DNA of 64,000 bases. It comes from Fragilaria crotonensis (taxonomy: Eukaryota > Bacillariophyta > Fragilariophyceae > Fragilariales > Fragilariaceae). The stretch's first letter is position 1, and every line of letters starts with the position of its first letter. Both the position numbers and the translations under genes were made by a program. The stretch covers positions 62,001 to 126,000 of the forward strand of contig JAKSYS010000016.1 in assembly GCA_022925895.1 (NCBI GenBank). Reading direction: 5' to 3'. Below, in pieces: positions 31,404-43,551 of this stretch. The notes under the pieces are model-generated. The model did no database searches. It saw nothing but the letters and a program-made list of their open reading frames with translations, and was not told where the DNA came from.

Positions 31404-31471
31404 GATCCGACAATACTAGGTCGGATCAAGCACCATATCGCTATATCTAACATGTGCACAGCACATGTTAG
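31404..31471. repeat. Two adjacent hairpins in the putative copia-1 LTR
   Basis: GATCCGAC (31404-31411) pairs with GTCGGATC (31420-31427). CTAACATGTGC (31447-31457) pairs with GCACATGTTAG (31461-31471) around a 3-nt loop. Both stems are perfect. Confidence 0.85.
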
Positions 31472-33205
31472 GCTTATCTATATGCTGCGTATACCTCTTG
31501 TCTTATCGGTATTCGCTGTAATATAATCAACTATACAGCGCGTGCTATACCATACCACCAACGTATAGTCACACACATGCTTGTACTACCCTGTCCCATT
31601 CTACAGTAGGGTACAGCACAGTATTATTCGTTCGGTCCCCTCGAATGGATACATGGAATACATCCGTTCGACATCACCTAATAGGTGAACTTGTCAAGTA
31701 ACTCCTCACGTCGCGCTTGCGGCAATAGTTTTGTGAATAAGTCGCTCAAGTTCGTTTGCGTGCCCTCTTTTTGCAACGCGCACCGTGCCAGCCGCCACTG
31801 CTTCCCTACAGCGGTGGTAGGCTATGGAATGATGCTTCTTCTTCAGCGTCGATTCGGGCATCGTTGAACTTTTACATACAGCTTCATTGTCGCAGAAAAC
31901 ATTCGTGGCACCCTCTATCGGCACTCCAAACATCCTGAGCTTATACCGTAGAGACTCAGTTAGCTCCACGGCATTTTTCATCGCCTGAAACTCGCTACCG
32001 AAGGTACTCGCCTCGACGGTATTCTGACGTTTGCTATGCCATATGATTGACGCCTTGTTACAGAATAGTAGGATGCCTGTTTGCGATCTTCTGGTCGCTC
32101 GATCACTCCCATGACTTGCATCGACGAAACAATGTGTAGTCATGGGATTGCCTTTGGGCGGTGGCATGTCGAGTGGTATTGCTTCGCTCGCATCGCGATA
32201 GAAATCATACCAGTCGTATTGCTTTGAACATTCTCTCGCTGATGTTGGGGTGCTGAAAATCGAAGGCAAGTTTCCTCTTTGGGTACAATTTGGGGTACCC
32301 AAACATTCGATATAGTTGCTGGAGGTGCCCCTCTCTCGGCATTGCCATGTACGTCGACATCAGCGACGCCTCGAGTAGTATATCGACCCTCCCGAGTTCG
32401 ACGGCCCATCGTAGAACTCCTATCAGTTCCTGATATAGTTGTATCCCGTCACTCTTAAGCTCCGGACTAACCTCCAACTCCGGGCGGTAGTCTGATGACA
32501 ACGGTGTGTAACACTTTGTCGGCAATCGCAGTCCCTTCTTGGAGAGAGCTTCTTCAACGTTCTTGACGGCTGAGACGACGTATTTCTCTGCGGACATGGT
32601 CCAACACTCGACATCATCAACTTGCATGAGCCCGAGTTGCGCTCCGAGGTACATCTCAGGGGGCTCGATCTTGTCGTCCTTTAACTTGAAGGTGCGGGTG
32701 AGTGCGAGTAGGGTTGTCTTCGGGTCGTCAGATATCGACAATATGTCGTCGACGTAACATAACACCATTTTGTGGTATTCAAACCCATCGCTTTTCGTCG
32801 CGGGGCGAATCCATACATCGGGGTCAGCTTTCGTCGGTTTGTACCCGATATCCATCAATGTATCTGCGAGTAGTGAGCGAAATGCCGCACCGGCAGATTT
32901 CAATCCGTACAGCGCCTTCATGACCAAGAATATCGTTCCGGCCTCAGACCCGAACTCCGGTCCAGCGACCGTCCAAATCTTCTCTCGACAGTCAGCTGTA
33001 AGGTAGGCGTTCTGGATATCGCAGGCCATAACCTTCAGACCATTCAGCCCAGCGATCGTCAATGCAATTAGTACCGAGTCCCTTGACACGACCGACGAGT
33101 ATGTGATCAAGGACTCTGGGACTTCCGTCGTATGTCCCCCAGCTACGAAGCGGGCTTTACGTCGAAAGTTTTCTCCCATTTTAACGTCGAAGATCAAATG
33201 GCATT

Positions 33206-36200
33206 CATCAGAAGGTGGGTTTTTGTTAGTATGTCATGATATGTTGGTTACTTTGTTATATTTTGCACATATGTCGTCAACTGTGACTTACATTTGTGCA
33301 TTTCACACTCGTATATGTCATAGTAGCAAAAGTGCTATTTAAGATGTCACAATAAATGTTTACTTCAAACCATTTAAAGTAATCGTTGACTAACAGTTTT
33401 GGTAACCTCCTAATGAATACAATGTATTTTGTTAAGAACAAGCATAAGTATTTTTGAATGGATAAGATCATCCCATTAGTGATTTCATAGTAAGGTTATC
33501 GATCATTGTATGTTCTCATGCAATGGTTTTTTTTCAATGTGTTACCATTCTATTTTACAATGTCATTTGTTTTTCTAGCTCAGTTTTGTTGCTCGGTGAC
33601 ACTTGTTTGTTTTCTTAATATTTATCACATACTACATGATCAATAGTTTTAGTTGCTTAATTCCAAAGTTTTCAACAAGGATGTCGCATTCTGATCAAGT
33701 CATTCAAAAGGCTTTTAACTCATGTTGCTCAGAATGCAGTGTGTGCATCGCATTATGCGGCACATGACAAATCTGCACCAGCAGTACTCAGCATCCCGAA
33801 CGATGGCCACATGAACACCAGTTGTGGTGTGCACATGGTTCATGATGATGATGACATTGTCCATCCTCTGAGGTTCAATACTTGCATTCACAGTGAGTGC
33901 AATTGCAGACGAGTGATGTTGAGGACAATTTCATGGTGTATGAGGACGATGACATTGTTTGTATGTTCTTTTTGATGAAAGTAAGAAGAGAAGAGAACTG
34001 TTATCAAACCCGTGTGATCTCGAGAGTGCAATGTCGTGCATCCACGGTTACAATAGCAAATGTAAAATGGCTAGTAATCCAGTTGTCAGATACGAGCGTC
34101 ATACTGACAGAAGAAGAGTGGAGACAGCAATGCCATATAGCACTAATTGAATGGCAAAAACAGTCGTCATCATCTTCAGATGGAAGACTCATGTCGTTGA
34201 TTTTGCACATGCAATCTGATACAAGCACCCATAGTAAAAGCAAGGGGCACAAAATCCACAACTGTGAAATGGCAAAAGCACTCACTGAAAGGAAGCTCAG
34301 ATATATATGTACGATGGGAGTTATTACTCACGACAGGCGATTACGTGTGCGCGCACACGACGACTGCTGACATGCGCAGTATCAAATACAGAGACTCCTC
34401 AACCCGCTTGCTGGCAGGGAGGATCATCTGCAAAAGACGACTGACATGCTGCGCAGGATTCGAACCTCGAGCAACCTACAATATATATGCCTAATTCTCA
34501 TTAGAAATATTAAGGTATATAAACTCTTGATAAAAATTTCGGACAACTGTGATAAGTAACTAAGCAAGACAATGCAGCAACGAGCAAACTCGATGTTTCG
34601 ATTGCGCACATTGCACATATTCAGACAAGTATAATACCAAATGAGTAACAGCAACAACATACATTCAAATAAAACACATGGTAGCACAGCATGGTGCTGT
34701 GGATGTAGTATGCAGTATGCATGTCGCAGCTCATGTCCACCTTTGAATCATGCACATGTATAGTGAAAAAAACTGACTCTCACTTGGCATTTGAAAAGTA
34801 GATCCAAATTCAAAAGCAGTAGCAAAATGTACATAGAAACTGCGGTCAGGTCAAGAAGCAGCCGACAAGCAGCACAAAGAATTTACGCAGGCTCTTCAAA
34901 CAAGACCGCTTCACCTCTTCATGCTTATCAAACCTGCATTCTATTCATCATGAGTAAGTAAAGCAGGTATTTTGTCATCACCTTACCATAGAACTTCCTG
35001 CAAAGTGGCAACGGCTACGACAATGATGTTGGCAGAATCAAACCTTGCCGGGAGATGAAAAAAGGTTAGTACAACAACAAAAGCTGTAAACAAGAAACCA
35101 TGAAAGTACTAACAGCGGGGGATAAACAGGATGATGTGGTTAAAGTCAACCAGCATTGGCAGTTGCAATGAAAGGGCAACTGACTCCAGATATAATGAGT
35201 ACAATTGTACCCGTTGCCAAAAATATGACATGTGTGGCTAGCACTGAGTGAGGAATGGAACAAACAACCATCCCGAATCAAGTGCTGTGATTTGAGCGAG
35301 TTTCGCGCTTCCTATTGAGGACATTCTTGGCTTGTGATTCTGAATATAAGTAGTGATCATGATGACAATGAGAAACAAGGTTCTGCACAATTTGACGACA
35401 GCAATGAAAGGTGGCACAAATCCTTCTCAAGAATATAGAATTGGCTTTGGCTGAGGAGGAATGCAACGTGTTAAACTGAAGTGCACCCATAAAGGTACAG
35501 TGAATTCACAAAACACAAAACCCAGCAATGTTGTTGTTTCTCCTTTGCATTCACGTTTGCTGATGTTGTCATTCCAGTTCATAGCGCGCATGTCAAGGAT
35601 GGAATTGAAATGACAACAACAAAAAAGGTGGACACTGCAAGGAGTACGGAGGGTGGAGCCATGATAGAACTTCAAGGTTCATCAAACTGAACATTCTTGT
35701 GTTCATGACAACTGAGCATGCAAGCAGTCAGAAGCAGTGGATGGCAAGACAATGGCCTTTTGCGGGGCTCAGGTGGGAACTGGCTTCATGCGGGAATAGG
35801 TGGCAAAACACGTCGTGAAGTGGAGGTTCATAGTGACATCCATGCATTGGAAAGCGCAGAAGTACTACCCGTTGAGCACCAAGGTACTTAGTTGACTAGT
35901 TGTGCTTGGAAAACTGGCGCCAATTGTCAATTAACAGCAAAGAAATAGGTGAAATGAATTATAATAAATGGCGATCTTAATACAATGTTTGTTATAATGT
36001 AAACAATGCAATGCATCTGAATTCAACATATTTAGCAAGCTTACAACAGAAACAACAACAATTAGTGCAAGAAGTTACCATAGGTGAGTTACTTATTGGA
36101 ACAAATTAATGTATTACAAATGACATCAGATGTAAAATATGTTGAGTTGTAAATACTGCATGGCATCTAAATTGTTACAAAGTGAACAATTTTTGTGTTA

Positions 36201-36313
36201 TAAACAAATATGTTAGTACGCTACTATAAATGTTCACTAGTTCCTGAACGGAGGTCATTACATGGTATGGGTTACCATCTAAATTAATAGTTAACAAAAC
36301 CCACCTTCTGATG
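33206..36313. mobile_element. 3.1-kb inverted-repeat element inserted in copia-1
   Basis: AT-rich insert bounded by inverted repeats that begin CATCAGAAGGTGGGTTTT (18 bp perfect, then one extra T on the left and GTTA continuing on both sides). It splits the copia-1 polymerase. The copia element at 55 kb provides an uninterrupted version of the target; the comparison gives a duplicated TT, that is, a 2-bp target duplication. No frame longer than about 160 codons was found and none resembles a transposase, so the element looks non-autonomous. The superfamily is unassigned: a 2-bp duplication is typical of Tc1/mariner, but there it is TA. It contains DDDDIV-type acidic micro-frames of doubtful meaning. 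Confidence 0.7.
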
Positions 36314-39300
36314 TTTGATCTGTTGGTACCCTGGTGGAATATCTTCTTTGGCCTTCTCCCAAACTTCAAAAGCTGGGCGGACATTCCTCATCTCCTTGAG
36401 GATGGCGTCCCACCAGTATGTGTTGCCGTTCTTGGCATCAATTTCCCTGGCTTCTTTGACAGACTTCGGTATTCTTATGCCGAATTTGTGTGTGCGAATC
36501 CAGTACTTTGACTTTACCTTCGCAATAATACGGTTCCGCTTCTTAAGTGTGTGCGGTGCCCACCAAGCGAAAGCAGGTTCGTCGGCTATTCGTGCCTGCA
36601 AAGCATATTCCGCAGACTGTACAGGGTAGGCTTCCTTCATGTCTTTTAACGACACCCAAGTCGTACTCAGGTCCTTCCACTGTACAAGGAGTTCCCATCC
36701 AACCGTGGATTCTCTCCGTCGTCGAGTCCCCGTGCGCGAAATGATGAAGGCATCTTGTTGGAGAACTTGCTTGCCGTTCATGCGATGGTCGACGATTTCT
36801 TGAAACATGACGTGTCTGTTGCCCTCGTCATCGATCTGCGCGAATAAGTTTTCGGCAATGGCATTCGCCGCGAGCGAGGTCCTGTAACCGTCTTGGAATT
36901 CGACTTCATACATACGTGAATCCAAGATTGGGTTGTCGTTAGCCGTCCCGATCGGCAAGCCATCTTTATCTCGCATTCGCTTTACAACGCGCCCAAACTG
37001 CACTTCACCGCCTTCTCTCGGAAGTGCGAGTTCCATATTGAGATATGTATCGTCGAATGTGTCGGGTGTGAACAGTTGGTCAGCTTCCTTTATCGCAGGG
37101 TCGCTTATAGTTCTTCCGAATTCCTGAACGAATTCGGGATCGAAAGCCGGGTCGTCCCAGTCGTCAATGCCGAGGGTAACATTCCCGTTTTCATCGTGCG
37201 CAACGATGTCGTTCCCGCCGATTCGTGCGGTAAGTTGGTCGGTGAAATCCTGCATTCGAGTTTTATTTTCCTCGATCTGCGTTTCCAATTGTGTTACTCG
37301 TTGCTCGGTTGTCCTCGAGAGGACTTTTCCACTGGAAGTCAATACCCAGAAGGACATCAAAGTGCCAATTCGATGTGAGACACCGAGCCATCTTCCGAGC
37401 TTCGTTTCACCAAGTCCCGCGTTCTCGCGGTACCAGACCCAGTCGTAAAACCCGAAATCAAGGTACTCTGAGATATCAACTGTCTCACCAGTGATTCGCT
37501 CTAACAGGCACCGACCATCGAGTCCCCGTGAGCTGTTTGATGTGCAATTTTGTATATCGCATACCCACTGTAAGCCATAATCCCACCAGGCGTTGTGGAA
37601 CATTCTTCCTGACCATGATCCAAAACCACTTTTTCCTTATCTCTCGGATTACGCCTTCCGCAAAGTTATGATTCGGTCGGTGAGGCTCAGTGATGCGAAA
37701 GTCGATTGAATATTTCCGCACGTTCGCCATGAATTCGGTCTTGCGGCCGCATTGCTCCTGCGAGCCATCGAATGTTAATCGCTCCGGTCGCCCGAACTCA
37801 TTTATGAACTGTCTGAGCGCGTCGCCCGCCCCGGCTTTTGATGCTAGTGGGAAGGCAACTGCGAAGAAGTCTTTATTTGCAAATATTTGTGCGTATCGAT
37901 TCCCATTCGTGGACTTATTCCGTCCATCCATGGTATCAATATATTTGTCGCCGCGAAGTAGTGGCTTCTCGAACACTCGATCTGCTCGGTATCGCCTACT
38001 CAGGGGCAGGACGGCAGATCGTATGCAGTTTTGCGTGGTGACTTTGATCGTCTCATGCGCCTGGGTTAGACCGATCAACCAACGCTCGCTTAATTCATGT
38101 GCGGTGACACCGGCGTGCCGCTTGCTCGTAGCAAATGTCTTGGGCAGTGGTACATCGAGGGGCATGTCCTCATGCTGATTATTGTGCACTTCGGCAACCA
38201 TTCGGTCGCTGATTACACATGTGAGGGCCCGAGCGTCAAAGTTGTGAATGGACATGTCGAATAACGGTACATCCGATGACGTTTTTGATATGATGAGGTC
38301 TTGTGTATACTGCGTTCCTCCCCCAAGTGATGTTGGGTTGGTGTTGGGAACTGAACATCACGTGGGTTCCACTCGTTCGGGGACGATAGTACGATGTGCG
38401 GGCAGTTATCCAACTCGTAATTGGTAGGCGTCCGCGAGTCGAAGAATATCGTCGTACCATCCGCTTGCATGGGATGGACGAAACCGTCGTCGTCAGATGC
38501 TATGTGCATTGCGACGATCCCGAACGGGTTGTCTTGCACATCGACTCCATGGGAGCGAAGTTGATTGGGATTGATGAGTGAGTGATCCAACAGATCTCCC
38601 ATCCAAATCGCTTCGTTGAATACCAAGATGTAGGTCATGCCGGTCTCTTGGCTGGGGACAGCGGTTGCACCCGTTACGATGGGTACGTTCCGAATGGGAT
38701 CGTAGCTGTCAGCGTAAGGTGAAACGTCACACTCACGGGTTGTGTAGTGCATGATTATGGCATTGCTGCCGAGCACGATGGTGTCCGCATGCGAATCGAG
38801 CTCCATCCGACCGTAGGTCGCATGAGAATGGTCGTGACGTTTGCGGGGATTCTTATTCACAGATGAAGTACGTCGTTGAGATGTCTTATTGACCGAGACC
38901 ACAATATAATGAGAAAAAGTATTAGAGCTGAAAGTCATAACTTTTGCAGACTTTTCTGTTAACTTTTTAGTTATTGTGGAGACGGTCACATCACGCCAAT
39001 CCTTTTGTGCTTTCTTTTTGTTACGTCCACCAAAGGAATCGCCGGCGTTATCTGGAACGCTGGAGTCATCAGTGGCGCTTGTTTCGTCATCCTTGGACGC
39101 GTTGCTGAGCTTTATGGCAGCAATGGACTTTTTCAATTCGGCAATTGCCGTCTTGACGTCGCTGACCTTCCTTTTGGTTGGAGTTGTCCCTTTCGCTTTG
39201 TTTTTCTTCCTGGTATCCATGACAGTTTGCTTGTCCGCATCTGACATCTTTTCCCAGTCGGAATAGTAGCCGGTCCAAACCGACCCATCAGGCATATGAA

Positions 39301-39349
39301 TGCCCTTGCGCTTCGATGCGAGGGACGTTCCTGCGCCTCCGCCTCGGAT

Positions 39350-42300
39350 TGACGCGATGATGGAAGGACTGTGACTGTTCGAGGAGCTGAGTTGGACAAC
39401 CGCTGGGTAGTGCCTTACAATTGCTATCTTACCAAGAAGTATGACTGCCACATCAATGTTGAGGTATGCAACTCAGTGCAGGCTATCAAGTACCTCTACA
39501 AATATGTATACAAAGGCCACGACCGTGCTGCAGTCCAGGTTGGTGAAGATACTGATGAGGATGAGATCAAGCTCTATCTTCAGGGACGTTATGTCTCTGC
39601 ATCTGAGGCATGCTGGCGCCTCTTCAGTTTTTGTCTTCACTCTGAAAAGCCAAATGTGATGCGCCTAATGTACCATCTTCCCAATCAGCAATCGGTTGTG
39701 TTCCAGGAGGATGAAACAATTGCTCAAGTACTTGCAAGGGGAGCACCCCATACACAGTTACTTGCCTGGTTTGAACTCAATCAAAATGATCAGTATGCGT
39801 GCCACTTCCTTTATCATGACATCCCTCAGCACTATAGATGGGATAATGCTGGGAAATGCTGGATACAGTGATCTCCTAATCACCAGCGGAAATTCCCCAC
39901 TGTATCTCGCCTCTACAGTGCTTCCCCTTCTTCTGGTGAGCGATACTTTCTGCGGCGCATGTTGACTGTAGTGAAGGGTGCAACAAGCTTTCAATCACTA
40001 CGAACAGTGGATGGAGTGATTTGTCCAACATTTCAAGATGCCTGCCATACACTGGGTCTTCTAGACGATGATACTGAGTGGCATAGAGCCATGCAGGAAG
40101 CCACACTGATAGTGTCAGCATGCCGGCTCAGAAGACTCTTTGCAATCATTCTTTTCAACTGTGGTGATGTCTCTGATCCAAGGTCACTCTATCAGTCTTA
40201 CTGGGCTGCAATGTCAGAAGACTTTGCACACCATCACCCTGACTTCACTGAACAACAGCTGCAGGACTTCCTTGTGCGTGAACTTGATGCCCTCCTGGGG
40301 ATGATGTACAGTCATTCTATATTTGAATGGGTACCATCCCTTCACACATGTCTGCTTGAGCATGCAACTGCTGTGGACAATTCAATCAACCATTTGTTGC
40401 AATTACAGCTTTCATCATCAAGCAGTGAAATTCAACAACAGCTGGATTGCTTCCCTCTTCTGAATGCCCAACAACATGCTATTTTTGATGCTGTCCTGGC
40501 ATCTGTCAACAATAGTGGTACTCAATCTCAGCAAAATGTGTTCTTTGTTGATGGGCCTGCAGGCTAAGACAGAGTTGTTCAGGATGATCCTTGCCAAGGT
40601 GCGCAGTGAAGGACATGTTGCTCTTGCAACAGCTACATCAGGCATTGCTGCCACCAACTTTGCTCCTTTGGGCCGTACACTGCACTATATATCTGGACTT
40701 CCAACTCAATTGTACTCCCTCCGTCCGAATATAGTAGTCCCACTTAAACTTTCAGTTGAGAAAATTCTGGCATTTCACCGAAACGTCATGTCATTTGCAT
40801 TGCTCTAAATGAACACTATGGATCTATGTATAACATCAAATGCATGCGTTTCGATCTGAATGTTCAAAATTGAGTTTTCAGGTCGCAATTTTCGAAATAA
40901 ATTTTTCTTAAGGCTTTAACTCGCGCAGATGACCTCCCCAATCCCAAAGCTTCCGTTACGACTTTTTCAACTATACATGACAAACACAAAACGTACTGGG
41001 GGCTAAGCAAAATAAATTGTTTACAGAACGCTGCGATACCTGAAAGGTTGCAGTCCTGACCGTAGTTTTGCTTGAAGTCATTAACGGTCATTGTTCACGG
41101 CTTTAATGTGCTTAATAAATCAGTATCGCACCACATAGGAAAAAATAACGGATTATGTTAATTAAAAAACGTGTCTCAAATTGCAAGGACACTTTTCCTC
41201 ATACAAGGCTCATTCAAAACTTTATGTAACTATTAGTGGCCTTTACTTTGAATACTGTTCCGTTTCCATGTGTTTCATTCAACATGACATATGGAATGCC
41301 AATTATGCGGAATTTTTTGTCACAATGCAGAAATTTCTCTACGTAGCGTCGGTTGAGAGAGCGCATGCCTTGCCAACATGTAGAAAGATACCATCAGCCT
41401 ACGTCCAAATGACTGAAAGACACCGGATGGGAACCCCTTAAATATATTAGTTGGGACTGCTATATCCGGATGGAGGGAGTATGAAACATCCATGTGCAAC
41501 CTATCAAAAGACAAGGCAGAAGTTCTGAAAGTTGCAAATCATTGATGAGATCACAATGCTTAAGGGTGTTGGTCTTGATGTTCTTTCACAGTCTCTTTGT
41601 GACTTGCTTGAATGTAATGATGCTCCTTTTGGTGGCTTGGTTGTCATTATGGGTGGTGACTTTCGTCAAGTGCTTCCCTTACTAAGCCATGCTGGAAGAG
41701 CTACCATTGTGCATTCAACTGTCCTACAATCTAAAGTCTGGCAAACTTCATCTGTGAACATAATGCAACTCTCTGAGAATATGCGATTGCGTATGGACTT
41801 AGAAAACACAAGTGACCCACAGCTGCAAGAAGTACTTTCCCATTTTGCATCATTCCTCTTGAGAATTGGTGAGGATGTGGAGCCTTCCCCAATAAATCTA
41901 CCATTGTATATTTCCCAGCCTCAAGAAGTGAAAGAACTGGTTGAGCATGTGTTTGATGATTTTTCTTCTAATGATCCACTCTATTGGTCTGAACGTGCTA
42001 TCCTATGTCCCAAAAACAAAGATGTTCAACAAATAAATGATATGGTATCATCAAGATTGCCTGATGATGAGCATGTATTTCTCAGTATTGACAACATCAT
42101 GTCTGAAGAAACTGATGATCCTGCATATACCCTTTATCCTCCTGAATTCCTGAACTCTTTGGAACCATCAGGCCTCCCACCACATCGCCTCACTCTAAAA
42201 AAGGCATGCTGGTCATGTTACTCAGAAACCTATCAAGTACACTCAGCAATGGCACCCGACTCATTGTTCGCCATATCTCACGGTCCATCCTTGAGTGTTC

Positions 42301-42641
42301 TGTTCCTGCCTCTGCAGAAATTGTGGACATACCACAAATTGCTCTCCTTTCACCAGAAGATGAACTGCCATTCATCTTTAAACGACGACAGTTTCCAGTC
42401 CGGCCAGCATAGCTATGCAATGACCATCAACAAGAGTCAATGTCAAACAGTGCAAAGAGTAGGCATCTTTGTGCCACAAGGCATATTTGCACATGGCCAA
42501 CTTTACGTTGCTCTTTCACGAGTTCGTAACCCGCATGATCTTTTTGTACTATTTACTGGTGGTCATCCTTTGCAGAACATTGTTTATAAGGAGGTCCTCA
42601 TTTCAACATTGTGCCCTCGGCATCATCAGCAACAAAATTAA
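39350..42641 (+). mobile_element. Decayed Helitron, Rep remnant plus PIF1-like helicase
   Basis: Plus-strand remnant of a rolling-circle transposon. It starts abruptly within the Rep-side region: LDNRWVVPYNCYL and HINVEVCNSVQAIKYLYKYV are hallmark blocks of the Helitron N-terminal-like domain, and the catalytic HUH part upstream is absent. The frame continues to a TGA at 39869-39871, then on through SGERYFLRRML and DGVICPTFQDACHTLGLL. The helicase Walker A box is damaged: VDGPAG is followed by a 5-base loss where SGK is expected. Later helicase motifs survive (IIDEITML, GGDFRQVLPLL, ENMRL, YAMTINKSQ, GQLYVALSRVRNPHDL), with a stretch near 42206-42400 in another frame. A MITE interrupts the helicase at 40715-41479. 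No 5'-TC or 3'-CTRR end was identified. The element cannot be active. Confidence 0.85.
40713..41481. mobile_element. Stowaway-like (Tc1/mariner-type) MITE, 765 bp
   Basis: Inverted repeats of about 31 bp with three mismatches: CTCCCTCCGTCCGAATATAG on the left and CTCCCTCCATCCGGATATAG on the right (reverse complement). TA is present on both sides (40713-40714 and 41480-41481) as the target duplication. It lies in the Helitron helicase between LPTQLY and ETSMCNLS. There is no coding capacity. CTCCCTCCGT... ends are the hallmark of plant Stowaway elements, and the TA duplication fits that superfamily. Confidence 0.85.
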
Positions 42642-43551
42642 ACAAGTTCACTGGCTATTTACAAGTAACATTTGGACAAACTAAATTAGCAAATTTCTTT
42701 GAAATTATCACATCTTCCCTTATCCTCTGCAGGTACCACTACACACATAGGTTAGGTATTTACAATGCCTCTCAGTATTGCACTGGACACCAATACTATG
42801 CTGCAAACTGGGTACTGTACGTCCTGTAGTACCAAACATTGGAAACACAATACCCATAACCCATAACCCATACTCCGATCAATTGTGAGGCACCTATTGT
42901 ACATACCAGACGCTCTCGATCCTGAAATCCGAGTCCTGCAGAATTATTTTTCCAATCCATGGTTCACAATTCGCAAGTTCGACGAAGACAACGGCGACTA
43001 GAGAATAGAAATTAAAATTCCCACCCACCCACCCCTGCCGCAACAAAGGGCAGAACAAGAGAGGGAGGGTTTTGGGAGAGAGAATTACTAGGGCCAGAAC
43101 CCGACACCATAAGGAGAGCAAAGCGTCGAAGCTAGCTTGCGAATACCCGAACGCAATCAGGATAGGAGACCGACTCGGCGAATAGGACTCGAAGTTCACT
43201 TCGACACGCGTCCGCAGATTTTAACAAACGCGAACCGTGGACAGAAAGGTATGTACCGATGCTGAATGCACTATATAGACATGATGCTTCTCATTCTCGT
43301 TCTTTTCCGATACGAAAACGTTGCGAAGCGAACACTGAATCTGAATGTACCAGCAATCTTCAACTACCAACGTTTCGGAACAGTCCTTCGATGTTCACTC
43401 GCAGTTTGATAAGTCATATTGAGCCATATCAAGGTCTTTTAAAATACGAAAGGACGCTACCGATCAGATTGTCGTGAGACAATTGCGAAGCCCGATCATT
43501 TCCAAGCATATTGCGAACGAGCACACAATTTGTAAGTCAAACGCAAAGAAA
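42642..43551. other. Intergenic, with a possible DIRS-repeat relic
   Basis: No gene recognised. 43018-43140 holds CCCACCCACCCACC and GAGAGAGAATTACTAGGGCC, resembling motifs of the DIRS-order element repeats at 15.3-16.2 kb. Confidence 0.4.

Larger units (their letters stand above)
31400..39350 (-). mobile_element. Ty1/copia-type LTR retrotransposon fossil (copia-1)
   Basis: A minus-strand element of the diatom copia (CoDi) kind. From right to left are a partial gag-like region, an aspartic protease region, integrase, reverse transcriptase and RNase H, followed by a putative 3' LTR whose inner edge is near 31634 (it ends like the LTR of the copia element at 55013). The outer LTR edge is not fixed because the matching 5' LTR is missing; the right side stops near 39350 against Helitron sequence. 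A separate inverted-repeat element (33206-36313) is inserted in the polymerase region. This copy is broken, with about four breaks besides the insertion, and is clearly older than the copia element at 55.0-61.4 kb. Coordinates of the outer ends are approximate. Confidence 0.8.

Noticed and set aside
33739-34370. Short plus-strand frames inside the 3.1-kb insert, as a transposase
   Set aside because: Too short, acidic low-complexity, no catalytic motif or family resemblance.
34440-34470. tRNA-like TpsiC signature (GGTTCGAATCC on the minus strand)
   Set aside because: The neighbouring stem does not pair fully, and no D-arm, anticodon arm or acceptor partner lies within tRNA distance.
42206-42412. 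Separate small gene in an alternative frame
   Set aside because: Its sequence is the missing stretch of the Helitron helicase, not an independent gene.
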